The notes below the pieces were generated by a model. It did not search any database and was not told the origin of the DNA. It was given only the letters and a program-made list of their open reading frames with translations. Positions 44,850 to 52,809 of a stretch of 64,000 nt of DNA are shown here, one piece after another. Position 1 is the stretch's first letter. Every line of letters begins with the position of its first letter. The translations under genes and the position numbers were made by a program. Source of the stretch: Gordonia humi (GTDB lineage: Bacteria; Actinomycetota; Actinomycetes; Mycobacteriales; Mycobacteriaceae); NCBI RefSeq assembly GCF_014197435.1, contig NZ_JACIFP010000001.1, positions 3,596,001 through 3,660,000 on the forward strand, written 5' to 3'.

Positions 44850-47558
44850 TCAGTGCGCGGCCGCGTCCCAGGTGCGACCGACGCCCACGGACACCTCCAG
44901 GGGCACCGACAGGTCGATGGCGCCGGCCATCTCCTCGCGGACGAGGGCCTCGACCCGGTCCCGTTCGCCGACCGCCACGTCGAGGACGAGTTCGTCGTGC
45001 ACCTGAAGGAGCATGCGCGAGGTGAGCCGCTCGGCGGCGAGACGACGCTGCACGTTGATCATGGCGACCTTGATGATGTCGGCCGCCGTACCCTGGATCG
45101 GCGCGTTGAGCGCCATGCGCTCGGCGGACTGACGGCGCTGGAAGTTGTCGGAGTTCAGGTCCGGCAGATAGCGGCGTCGCCCGAACAGGGTCGCGGTGTA
45201 CTCGTTGCGACGGGCCTCGACGACGACGTCGTGCAGGTAGTCGCGCACCCCGCCGAACCGGTCGAAGTACTGTTCCATCTGCTGTTTGGCCTCTTCACGG
45301 CCGATCCCCAACTGCGCGGCCAGACCGTAGGCGCTCAACCCGTACGCGAGACCGTACGACATCGCCTTGACCCGCGACCGCATCTGCGGGTCCACCTGGT
45401 CGACCGGGACGCCGAAAGCGCGCGATCCGACGAAGTTGTGCAGGTCCTCCCCCGACCGGAACGCCTCGATCAGGCCCTCGTCCTCGGACAGGTGCGCCAT
45501 GATCCGCATCTCGATCTGCGAGTAGTCGGCAGTCATCAGGCACTCGAACCGGTCGTCCGAGTCGACGACGAAACCGCCGCGGATCTGTCTGCCGGCCTCG
45601 GTGCGGACCGGGATGTTCTGCAGGTTCGGATCGGTCGACGACAGTCGGCCGGTCGCGGCTACGGTCTGGTTGAACGTCGTGTGGATGCGACCGTCGTCGG
45701 CGACCGACTTGAGCAGCCCGTCGACGGTCACCTTCAGCCGCGTCGCGTCGCGGTGCTCGAGGAGGAACTTCAGGAACGGGTGCTCGGTCTTCTCGTACAG
45801 GCCCGCCAGCGCATCCGCGTCCGTCGTGTAACCGGTCTTGGTCTTCTTGGTCTTGGGCATGTCGAGTTTGTCGAACAGGATCGCCTGCAACTGTTTCGGC
45901 GAACCGAGGTTGACCTGTTCACCGATCACCTCGTACGCCGACTCCGCCGCATCGCGCACGCGCTGCGCGAACTCGGACTCCAGATCGTTGAAATGCGCGA
46001 CGTCGACACCGATGCCGACCGCTTCGAGATCGGCGAGGACGAACGTCAGCGGCAGCTCCATCTCGGTGAGGAGCTTGACCGAGTCGATCCGTTCGAGTTC
46101 GGTGTCGAGGGCGTCGGCGAGTTCGGCGACGGCGCGCGCCGACAGCATCAGCGACTCGGCGGCACGCGCGGAGTCGGCGTCGTCGTCGAGCAGCGACAGC
46201 TGTCCGTCGTCGTCGACGCTGTCGTCGGCCTTCAACTCGCGCCGCAGGTACCGCAACGCGAGGTCGTCGAGGTTGAAGCTCCGCTGACCCGGCCGGACCA
46301 GGTATGCGGCCAACGAGGTGTCCGAGGTGACGCCGGCGATCCGCCAGCCGCGACCGCGCAGCGCGTGCACCGCCCACTTCGCCTCGTGCACGGCCTTGGC
46401 CGCCGATTCGTCGGACAGCCACGCGGCCAGCGCGGCATCGTCGTCGGCCGACATCGACACCGGATCGATGAACGCGCCCTCGCCGTCGGCCGCGGCGATC
46501 GCCAGCCCGTCGACGTCCGCGCCGACCACCACTTTCTGCGCGTCGACGGCGATACCCGACCGTCCGGTGCGGGCGTGAGCGTCGAGCCAGTCGGCCACCT
46601 CCCCGGCGCCGAGCCGTTCACCGCGCACCTCGAGCCCTTCGTCGGCTTCGGGTTCGGACGAGGTCAGCGTCGAGAACAGCCGGTCGCGTAGGACTTTGAA
46701 CTCGAGATCGTCGAACAGGCGGTGGATGGCGTCGCGGTCCCACGCGTGGAGTTTGAGGTCGTCGGGTCCGGCAGGCAGGTCCATGTCGCGGATCATCTCG
46801 GTGAGCGTCCGGTTCATCTGCACCGATGCGAGGTTGGCGCGCAACGAGTCGCCGGTCTTGCCCTTGATCTCGTCGACGTGGTGCACGAGTTGTTCGAGCG
46901 ACCCGTACTCGACGATCCACTTGGTGGCGGTCTTGTCGCCGACACCGGGAATTCCCGGGAGGTTGTCGCTCTTGTCGCCGCGCAGTGCGGCGAAGTCGGG
47001 GTACTGCTGCGGTGTCAGTCCGTACTTCTTCTCGACCTCGTCGGGGGTGAAGCGAGTCAGCACGGAGACACCGGTCTTCGGGTACAGCACGGTGACGTTC
47101 TCGTTGACCAGTTGCAGCGAGTCGCGGTCGCCGGTCACCACGAGCACGCGGTATCCGGCGGCGTCGGCTCGAGTCGCCAGGGTCGCGATGATGTCGTCGG
47201 CCTCGTATCCCTCGACGGCCATCACCGGGATGCCCATCGCGCCGAGGACGTCCTTGGTGATGTCGACCTGGCCGCGGAACTCGTCCGGCGACTTGCTGCG
47301 CTGCGCCTTGTACTCCGGGAACATCTCCGACCGGAACGTCTGGCGGGAGACGTCGAACGCGGCGGCGACATGCGTGGGTTCCTCGTCGCGCAGCAGATTG
47401 ATCAGCATCGAGGTGAAGCCGTAGACCGCGTTGGTGCTCTGCCCGGTGTTGGTCTTGAAGTTCTCGGGCGGCAGGGCGAAGAACGCCCGGTAGGCCAATG
47501 AGTGCCCGTCGAGGAGCATCAGGGTCGGTCGGGTGTCGGTCTTCTTCGCTGCGCTCAC
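44850..47558 (-). CDS. polA: DNA polymerase I
   Basis: 902 residues from the GTG at 47558, close to the M. tuberculosis enzyme (904). It fills gaps after excision repair and removes Okazaki primers. The N-terminal 5' nuclease runs to ~residue 300 (LLDGHSLAYRAFFALPPENF, GYEADDIIATLA, GDRDSLQLV, GIPGVGDKTA). The central exonuclease-like domain seems to lack a proofreading acidic set, as in mycobacteria. The polymerase has motif A DYSQIEMRIMAHL, motif B RRQSAERMALNAPIQGTAAD and motif C LLQVHDELVLDV. Seven bases before the GTG is TAGACT, part of a damage-type promoter (47566-47588); the mRNA is likely leaderless. Confidence 0.98.
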   Translation of the reverse strand: MSAAKKTDTRPTLMLLDGHSLAYRAFFALPPENFKTNTGQSTNAVYGFTSMLINLLRDEEPTHVAAAFDVSRQTFRSEMFPEYKAQRSKSPDEFRGQVDITKDVLGAMGIPVMAVEGYEADDIIATLATRADAAGYRVLVVTGDRDSLQLVNENVTVLYPKTGVSVLTRFTPDEVEKKYGLTPQQYPDFAALRGDKSDNLPGIPGVGDKTATKWIVEYGSLEQLVHHVDEIKGKTGDSLRANLASVQMNRTLTEMIRDMDLPAGPDDLKLHAWDRDAIHRLFDDLEFKVLRDRLFSTLTSSEPEADEGLEVRGERLGAGEVADWLDAHARTGRSGIAVDAQKVVVGADVDGLAIAAADGEGAFIDPVSMSADDDAALAAWLSDESAAKAVHEAKWAVHALRGRGWRIAGVTSDTSLAAYLVRPGQRSFNLDDLALRYLRRELKADDSVDDDGQLSLLDDDADSARAAESLMLSARAVAELADALDTELERIDSVKLLTEMELPLTFVLADLEAVGIGVDVAHFNDLESEFAQRVRDAAESAYEVIGEQVNLGSPKQLQAILFDKLDMPKTKKTKTGYTTDADALAGLYEKTEHPFLKFLLEHRDATRLKVTVDGLLKSVADDGRIHTTFNQTVAATGRLSSTDPNLQNIPVRTEAGRQIRGGFVVDSDDRFECLMTADYSQIEMRIMAHLSEDEGLIEAFRSGEDLHNFVGSRAFGVPVDQVDPQMRSRVKAMSYGLAYGLSAYGLAAQLGIGREEAKQQMEQYFDRFGGVRDYLHDVVVEARRNEYTATLFGRRRYLPDLNSDNFQRRQSAERMALNAPIQGTAADIIKVAMINVQRRLAAERLTSRMLLQVHDELVLDVAVGERDRVEALVREEMAGAIDLSVPLEVSVGVGRTWDAAAH

Positions 47559-47565
47559 ATCAGTG

Positions 47566-47588
47566 AGTCTAGTGATGGGCTCCGACAG
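47566..47588 (-). promoter_or_regulatory. Probable DNA-damage (PafBC type) promoter of polA
   Basis: Minus strand CTGTCGGAG (47580-47588), exactly 8 bases, TAGACT (47566-47571), 7 bases, GTG start of polA. It matches TTGTCRGTG-N8-TANNNT at 7 of 9 upstream bases and shares TGTCGGAG with the uvrA and SWIM-operon sites. Confidence 0.6.
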
Positions 47589-47596
47589 TCCGGCGG

Positions 47597-48196
47597 CTAC
47601 TCTCCGAGCGTCTCGACGACGACCTGTGCCACGACCTTCATCGTGACGCGACCGTCCATCGCGTTGCGCTGAATCCACCGGAAGGCGTCGGGTTCGGTGA
47701 GCTCATGCTTGTCCATCAGCAGCCCCTTGGCCTTCTCGATGAGCTTGCGCGTCTCGAAGCGCTCGTTCATGTCGGCGACCTCGGACTCGAGCTGGGCGAG
47801 TTCACGGTAGCGACTGAGCGCCACCTCGATCGCCGGTACGAGATCCGCCTGAGTGAACGGCTTCACCAGATACGCCATGGCCCCGGCGTCGCGCGCACGC
47901 TCGACGAACTCGCGCTGACTGAACGCGGTCAGCATGACGACGGGGGTGATCCGCTTCCTCGCGATCTCGCTGGCCGCATCGATGCCGTCGCGGACGGGCA
48001 TCTTGACGTCCATGATGACCAGATCGGGACGCAGCCGCTCGGCGAGTTCGACGGCGACCTGGCCGTTGGGCGCCTCGCCGACGACGTCGTAGCCCTCTTC
48101 GCGGAGCATCTCGATCAGATCGAGGCGGATGAGCGAATCGTCTTCGGCGACGACCACCCGGCTCGCCTGTCGGCTGGTGGGCTGATCGTCTGCCAT
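47597..48196 (-). CDS. pdtaR: ANTAR-domain response regulator PdtaR
   Basis: 199 residues from the ATG at 48196, with GAGGA 9 bases upstream. Receiver domain with the acidic pocket AEDD (D19, D20), phospho-acceptor D63 in IMDVKMP, then MLTAFSQ and YLVKPF. The C-terminal ANTAR RNA-binding domain is complete (ETRKLIEKAKGLLMDKHEL, then AFRWIQRNAMD). It is the orthologue of M. tuberculosis Rv1626, which acts with the kinase PdtaS by binding stem-loops in mRNA leaders to relieve termination. The kinase gene is not here, as expected since it is unlinked. The leader is mostly tRNA-Leu, 24 bases upstream on the same strand. Confidence 0.96.
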   Translation of the reverse strand: MADDQPTSRQASRVVVAEDDSLIRLDLIEMLREEGYDVVGEAPNGQVAVELAERLRPDLVIMDVKMPVRDGIDAASEIARKRITPVVMLTAFSQREFVERARDAGAMAYLVKPFTQADLVPAIEVALSRYRELAQLESEVADMNERFETRKLIEKAKGLLMDKHELTEPDAFRWIQRNAMDGRVTMKVVAQVVVETLGE

Positions 48197-48220
48197 CCGC
48201 TGGTCCTCGTCGTAGAAGTG

Positions 48221-48302
48221 TGCCCCGGGCCGGACTCGAACCGGCACCTCGTTAGAGACCGCATTTTGAGTGCGGCGCGTCTGCCAATTTCGCCACCGGG
48301 GC
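48221..48302 (-). tRNA. tRNA-Leu (anticodon CAA)
   Basis: An 82-base cloverleaf on the minus strand. The 7-bp acceptor stem is GCCCCGG/CCGGGGC with discriminator A. The anticodon loop CTCAAAA within CCGCA/TGCGG gives CAA, reading UUG. There is a long Leu-type variable arm and a GGTTCGAGTCC T-arm. The 3' CCA is not encoded. It ends 24 bases before the pdtaR start codon. Confidence 0.95.
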
Positions 48303-48400
48303 CGGTGGATCAGTGCGAGGTGAAAGTGTACTAGGCGTCGGCCGCGCACACCCAACCCGGGTCCGCTCCGCCCACGGCGACACACCGGGCTCTCGACTGT

Positions 48401-48421
48401 GACGTGCCCACGTCCTATTGT
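48401..48421 (+). promoter_or_regulatory. Palindrome abutting a -10 element upstream of CocE-type hydrolase
   Basis: A perfect 14-bp palindrome (GACGTG-CC-CACGTC, 48401-48414) is followed one base later by TATTGT (48416-48421). A repressor there would cover the promoter. About 80 bases precede the hydrolase ATG. Confidence 0.3.
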
Positions 48422-48503
48422 TACTTGCGAGTCAGATCACGCGGGGGTGACGATCACGTCGTCTTTCCGACCCGTCTGGCCTTTCGGGGAAGGTTCATTG
48501 CAG

Positions 48504-50561
48504 ATGTTCGTCTCGTTGCGCCGGATAGTCCGGCAGATACTCATCGCACTCGTCGCGACGGTCACCGTCGTCGCCGGAGCGGGCATGGTGCCCGCGACGT
48601 CGACTCAGGCACACGCCGACGTCTACGGCTCGCTCGGCGCTCGCTGGACGCGCACGCACGACGGCCCGCAGAAGTACTCGGGCTACTCGGTGAAACCCGA
48701 TGTTCCGATCCGGATGAGCGATGGAACCGTCTTGCGTTCCAACGTGATCCGCCCGACGAAGAACGGCAGGCCGGTCTCGGACAAACTGCCGACCATCGTC
48801 ACGATGACCCCGTACACCAAGATGGTGTCGGCGCTGGCCGCCGAGGTGACGAACTATCCGGTGCTCGTGCCGCAGCTGATCGACCTGCTCAACGGCATCA
48901 ACGCTCGCGGCACATTCTTATCGGGCTACAACGAGCTCGTGGGTGCGCTGCGCGGCGGACTGGTCAACACGTTCGCCTACGACCCGCAGCTGGTGAAGAG
49001 CGGTTACAACGTGGTGGTGGTCGACGTCCGCGGCACCGGATTCTCTCAGGGCACGTGGCAGGTGTTCGGCGAGCGCGAACGCAAGGACACCGTCGAAGTG
49101 GTCGACTGGGCCAAGAAGCAGAAGTGGAACAACGGCAAGGTCGGCATGTCCGGTGTCTCGTATTCGGCGATCAACCAGTTGCAGGCGGCCTCCGACCGCC
49201 CCGGCGCCCTCGATGCGATCTTCCCGGTGGTGCCCGGCGCCGACCTCGTGCAGGACGTCATCGCCCCGGGTGGCGGCGTCGGATTCGGCTTCCTCGCACC
49301 GTGGCTCTCGCTCGTCAACGGCAGCAAGCTGATCCCGAACGTCGCCTCGATGCTGAACGGCACCTTCGACTGGCGCTGGCTCGCGGACCGCGTGAAGGAT
49401 CCGCTCACATACTTCGACGTGATGATCGAAGCGCTGACCACGCAGTCGCCGAGTACGTTGCACGGCACCACACGCGATCTCGTGACAGCGGGTTCGGAGC
49501 GGCGTCGCACGCTGTCGACCGACCTGTCGAAGATCTCCACGCCGACGTTCGGCATCGGCGGCTGGAACGATCTGTTCACCAACAGCGAGTCCCGACTCCT
49601 GACGGGGCTCACACAGCTCCCCGACACGCAGAAGAAGCTCATCATGGACGACGGGTACCACATCACGTCGGGCTCGAACTTCGGGCAGAAGGGCTATCCG
49701 CCGCGCCTGGACGTGCTCGCCCGTGCCTGGTACGACAAGTGGCTCAAGGGCGTCGACAACGGGATCGATCGGTACTCTCCCGCCACGCTGGCCTCCGAGC
49801 CGAGCGGTTGGTTCGTGCAGGGGCCGACCTATCCGTTGCCGGGTCACACCTATCAGCGGCAGTATCTGTCCGGGCGGCGGTCGGGAACGACGAACACGCC
49901 GGTCGCGGGCGACGGCTCACTGTCGTCGGCCGCACCCGCGGCGCGGACGACGCGGCGGGTGGCGCCCGGTCTGTCGACGCTGTGCAGCCGTGACTCCGCC
50001 CAGGCCACGGTCGGCATCACCGCGATCTTCGACTTCTGCGGAAAGGACTCGCGGGTCTCGGAGATCGCGGCGCAGACCTTCACGTCCGCCCCGGCGACGG
50101 TCGCGACGTCGATCAGCGGAACCTCGGTCGTCCATCTCCGGCAACGGCTGGCCGCGACCGACGGCTACTGGCACGCGACGGTGAACATCGTCTCGCCCGA
50201 CGGGCGCTCCACGACGGTGTCGATGGGACAGCTGATGGTGTCGTTGCGTGGCATCGACCGCGAGCGGAGCTCGTACGCCCCGAACGGCGATCTGACCGAC
50301 GCGATCCCCACTCTCACATTGTCCGATTACCGCAAGGTGAAGCCGGGTCAGGTCCTCGACGTCGACATTCCGATGACGGCGACACAGGCCAAGCTGCGTC
50401 CGGGCGACCGCTTGCGCGTCGATCTGTACGCGTTCAACTTCCCCAAGGCGGTGCCGCTCGGACCGGAGCTCTGGTCGTCGCGGTTGCAGCCGCAGTACAT
50501 CGAGATCGACCCCGCACACCCGAGCTGGGTCAACGTGCCGCTGTCGCGTCCACTCCGATGA
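48504..50561 (+). CDS. Secreted CocE/NonD-family (peptidase S15-like) acyl hydrolase
   Basis: 685 residues from the ATG at 48504 (GGAAGG upstream). A signal peptide is clear (MFVSLRRIVRQILIALVATV, then an ATSTQAHAD cleavage site). The alpha/beta hydrolase part begins at VPIRMSDGTVLRSNVIRPTK. The Ser nucleophile lies in VGMSGVSYSAINQ, where most family members have S-Y-x-G. FGIGGWNDLF and the MDDGYHIT region supply the Asp and His. A C-terminal jelly-roll (S15-type, TLSDYRKVKPGQVLDVDIPM) follows. Relatives cleave esters or X-Pro peptides; the natural substrate is unknown. Its stop overlaps the ATG of the broken cutC. Confidence 0.87.
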   Translation: MFVSLRRIVRQILIALVATVTVVAGAGMVPATSTQAHADVYGSLGARWTRTHDGPQKYSGYSVKPDVPIRMSDGTVLRSNVIRPTKNGRPVSDKLPTIVTMTPYTKMVSALAAEVTNYPVLVPQLIDLLNGINARGTFLSGYNELVGALRGGLVNTFAYDPQLVKSGYNVVVVDVRGTGFSQGTWQVFGERERKDTVEVVDWAKKQKWNNGKVGMSGVSYSAINQLQAASDRPGALDAIFPVVPGADLVQDVIAPGGGVGFGFLAPWLSLVNGSKLIPNVASMLNGTFDWRWLADRVKDPLTYFDVMIEALTTQSPSTLHGTTRDLVTAGSERRRTLSTDLSKISTPTFGIGGWNDLFTNSESRLLTGLTQLPDTQKKLIMDDGYHITSGSNFGQKGYPPRLDVLARAWYDKWLKGVDNGIDRYSPATLASEPSGWFVQGPTYPLPGHTYQRQYLSGRRSGTTNTPVAGDGSLSSAAPAARTTRRVAPGLSTLCSRDSAQATVGITAIFDFCGKDSRVSEIAAQTFTSAPATVATSISGTSVVHLRQRLAATDGYWHATVNIVSPDGRSTTVSMGQLMVSLRGIDRERSSYAPNGDLTDAIPTLTLSDYRKVKPGQVLDVDIPMTATQAKLRPGDRLRVDLYAFNFPKAVPLGPELWSSRLQPQYIEIDPAHPSWVNVPLSRPLR

Positions 50562-51299
50562 CGGCGCTCGAGATCGCGGTTCAGGACGCCCCGGGCGCGG
50601 CCGTCGCGCTCGCCGGCGGGGCCGACCGCGTGGAGCGCCGACCGCGTGGAGCTCTGCGCGGCGCTGGGTGCGACGGGCGGGCTCACACCGTCGATCGGCG
50701 CGGTGCGCACCGCATCGGCGACCGGTATCGACGTGCACGTCCTGATCCGTTGTCGCCCAGGAGGGTTCGTCTACTCGCGTGACGAGATCGAGGTGATGGC
50801 GTTCGATGTCGCGGCGGTCGTCGCCGCCGGTGCCCGCGGCGTGGTGGTCGGTGCGTTACGCGCCGACGGATCCGTCGACGAGGCGGCCGTCGCGGGTCTG
50901 GTCGGGCAGGCACGTGCCGCGGGCGAGGTCGATGTGACCTTTCACCGCGCGCTCGACGCCGCGGCCGATCCCGTCGCGGCTCTGCGCACTGTGGCCGCAC
51001 TGGGGGTCGACCGCGTCTTGACCTCCGGCGGCGCCGCGGCGGCAGGCGAGGGTCTGGACATGCTCGCTCGGCTCGTCGCCGAGGACACCGGCGTTCAGGT
51101 GATGGCGGGCGGCGGGGTGCGGCCGGAGACCATTCCGGCGCTGGTCGACGTCGGTGTCGACGCCGTGCATCTGTCGGCGAAGACCGTGATCCCCGACCCC
51201 GGGGCGACGGGACCCGGAGGCGGTGCGGGCGGCGGAATCGAAGTGACCGACCCGGACATCGTCGCCGCCGCGCGGACCTCGGCTCACTCGAACAAGTAG
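50558..51299 (+). pseudogene. cutC: cutC-like gene, frameshifted by a 16-bp tandem duplication
   Basis: The N-terminus MTALEIAVQDAPGAAVALAG is in one frame from the ATG at 50558. The rest of the TIM barrel (LCAALGATGGLTPSIGAV, DVTFHRALDAA, DRVLTSGGAAAA, VMAGGGVRPET, and so on) is in another frame from about 50649. The switch point is a perfect 16-base tandem repeat, 50621-50636 and 50637-50652. Deleting one copy restores one continuous reading (ADRVELCAALGATGG), the family's standard sequence. As it stands the upstream frame ends at 50782. CutC proteins are linked to copper homeostasis, though this is debated. It may be a true recent mutation or a sequence error. The ATG overlaps the hydrolase stop, so it was translationally coupled. 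Confidence 0.85.
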
Positions 51300-51760
51300 C
51301 CGGCCTGCAGCGCGGACGGGGTGACGATGCGGCGGTAGTCGTCACCGATCCGCACCACGTAGGCGTCGACCGTCTCGAGATCGTCCACCTCGAACTGCGC
51401 GATGCATGTCTCGCCGCCGAGAGCCTTGAGCCGATCCAGCCGGGTGGCGGCCAGCGGCGCCGACCGGTTCTCGGCGGCGTCGAAGATCTCGACGCGGTCG
51501 CCGAATGCGACCGGTACGGTTCCGGCGGCCGCTCGCGTACCGCAGTCGACGGTGACGCCGCCGATCGCCGTGATCGTCGAGCGGGCCTGATACCCGGCCA
51601 CCAACGCGACGAGTCCGCCGACCACCGTCGCGAGCACCACCACCGCCGTGGCTATGCGGATGGGCCACTTGTAGCGGCGCTGCCAGCTCTTCGGCGGCAC
51701 CGCGGGTCCTGGAGGCAGATGGAATCGGACGTCCGGGACGCCCGCCGACGGCTCGGTCAT
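51284..51760 (-). CDS. Hypothetical single-pass membrane protein
   Basis: 158 residues from the ATG at 51760, which overlaps the tesB stop (ATGA), so it is translationally coupled to tesB. A Pro-rich cytoplasmic start (VRFHLPPGPAVPPKSWQRRY) leads into one transmembrane helix (IATAVVVLATVVGGLVALVA). An exported ~95-residue domain follows with two Cys (TVDCGTRAAAG and GGETCIAQF) that could form a disulphide. I do not recognise the family. Its 3' end overlaps the 3' end of cutC by 16 bases on the opposite strand. Confidence 0.7.
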   Translation of the reverse strand: MTEPSAGVPDVRFHLPPGPAVPPKSWQRRYKWPIRIATAVVVLATVVGGLVALVAGYQARSTITAIGGVTVDCGTRAAAGTVPVAFGDRVEIFDAAENRSAPLAATRLDRLKALGGETCIAQFEVDDLETVDAYVVRIGDDYRRIVTPSALQAGYLFE

Positions 51761-52662
51761 GACCGCGGGGGGAAGTACTTGATCAACGCCTCCTGTACGA
51801 CCGACGCGGCGAGAGTGCCGTCTCGGGTGAAGAAGCGTCCTGTCCCGATGCCACGCGATCCGGCGGCCACCGGCGACTCGGTCGCGTAGAGCAGCCACTC
51901 GTCGAACCGGAACTCGCGGTGGAACCACATCGAATGGTTGACGGTGGCCGCGAACAGTCGGTCGAAACCCCACGAGAGGCCGTGAGTGGTGATGATCGAG
52001 TCGAGGACCGTCGTGTCCGACGAGTACGCGAGCGCGGCGACATGCAGCAGCGGGTCGTCGGGCATCACACCGTCGGTCTTCATCCACGCCCGATTGTGAT
52101 TGAGCTGTTCGCCGGTGCCCTTGAGCTTCCACGCCGGATCGTTCACGAAACGGATGTCGATCGGATGGAGCGCGTTGACGAACGCTTCGACTGTCTCCTC
52201 ATAGCCGACGAAGTGCTCGCCGATCGGAGGCAGATCCTCCGGGTAGGCGACCTCGGGGATCTCGACGGCGTGCTCGAGACCGGCGGCGTTGTTCTGGAAG
52301 GCGACGAGCATCGTGAAGATCACCTCGCCGTCCTGCATCGCGGTGACCTGACGGTTGGCGAACGGTCTGCCGTCGCGGAATCGGTCGACGTGGTACTCGA
52401 GTGGTTTCGCGACGTCGCCGCCCCTCACGAAATGCGCATTCACCGCATGGACCGGCGGGTCGCCCTTCACCAGGGTCCGACCGGCCGCGACGATGCCCTG
52501 ACCGAGAAGCTGCCCGCCGAAGGTCCGCGGACCGACCTGCTCGGGATGCTGCCCGATGAACAGGTCGTCGTCGACACGTTCCAGGTCGAGCAGCGCCAAC
52601 AGCGTCGTCAGATCGGCGGACTGCTGTGCGCTCACGGATTCTCCGTCGGGATCGGTGCTCAT
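51757..52662 (-). CDS. tesB: Acyl-CoA thioesterase II
   Basis: 301 residues from the ATG at 52662. A double hot-dog TesB protein hydrolysing acyl-CoA to free acid and CoA. Conserved pieces: FIGQHPEQVGPRTFGGQLLG, HAVNAHFVRGGDVAKPLEYH, DGRPFANRQVTAMQDGEVIF, LAYSSDTTVLDSII (catalytic Asp/Thr region) and SMWFHREFRFDEWLLYATES. It follows pyk on the same strand, as in M. tuberculosis (pykA-tesB1). Confidence 0.95.
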   Translation of the reverse strand: MSTDPDGESVSAQQSADLTTLLALLDLERVDDDLFIGQHPEQVGPRTFGGQLLGQGIVAAGRTLVKGDPPVHAVNAHFVRGGDVAKPLEYHVDRFRDGRPFANRQVTAMQDGEVIFTMLVAFQNNAAGLEHAVEIPEVAYPEDLPPIGEHFVGYEETVEAFVNALHPIDIRFVNDPAWKLKGTGEQLNHNRAWMKTDGVMPDDPLLHVAALAYSSDTTVLDSIITTHGLSWGFDRLFAATVNHSMWFHREFRFDEWLLYATESPVAAGSRGIGTGRFFTRDGTLAASVVQEALIKYFPPRS

Positions 52663-52809
52663 GGGAGTCCACCCTATGCGACGCCGATCGTCCGGCCGGG
52701 ATCGGCGCGGGCGGCCCCCGTCGACCGGCGCCGCCCACGTTCTCGGACGCTCGACCGAGACTCCGAGCACGTGAGCGGTACCGACCCGACGGGCCGGCGC
52801 CGCGAGACC

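Noticed and set aside
50646..51299. cutC as an intact gene starting at GTG 50646
   Set aside because: That start lies inside the duplicated 16-mer and lacks the first strand and active-site end of the barrel; the missing N-terminus is plainly present in the other frame.
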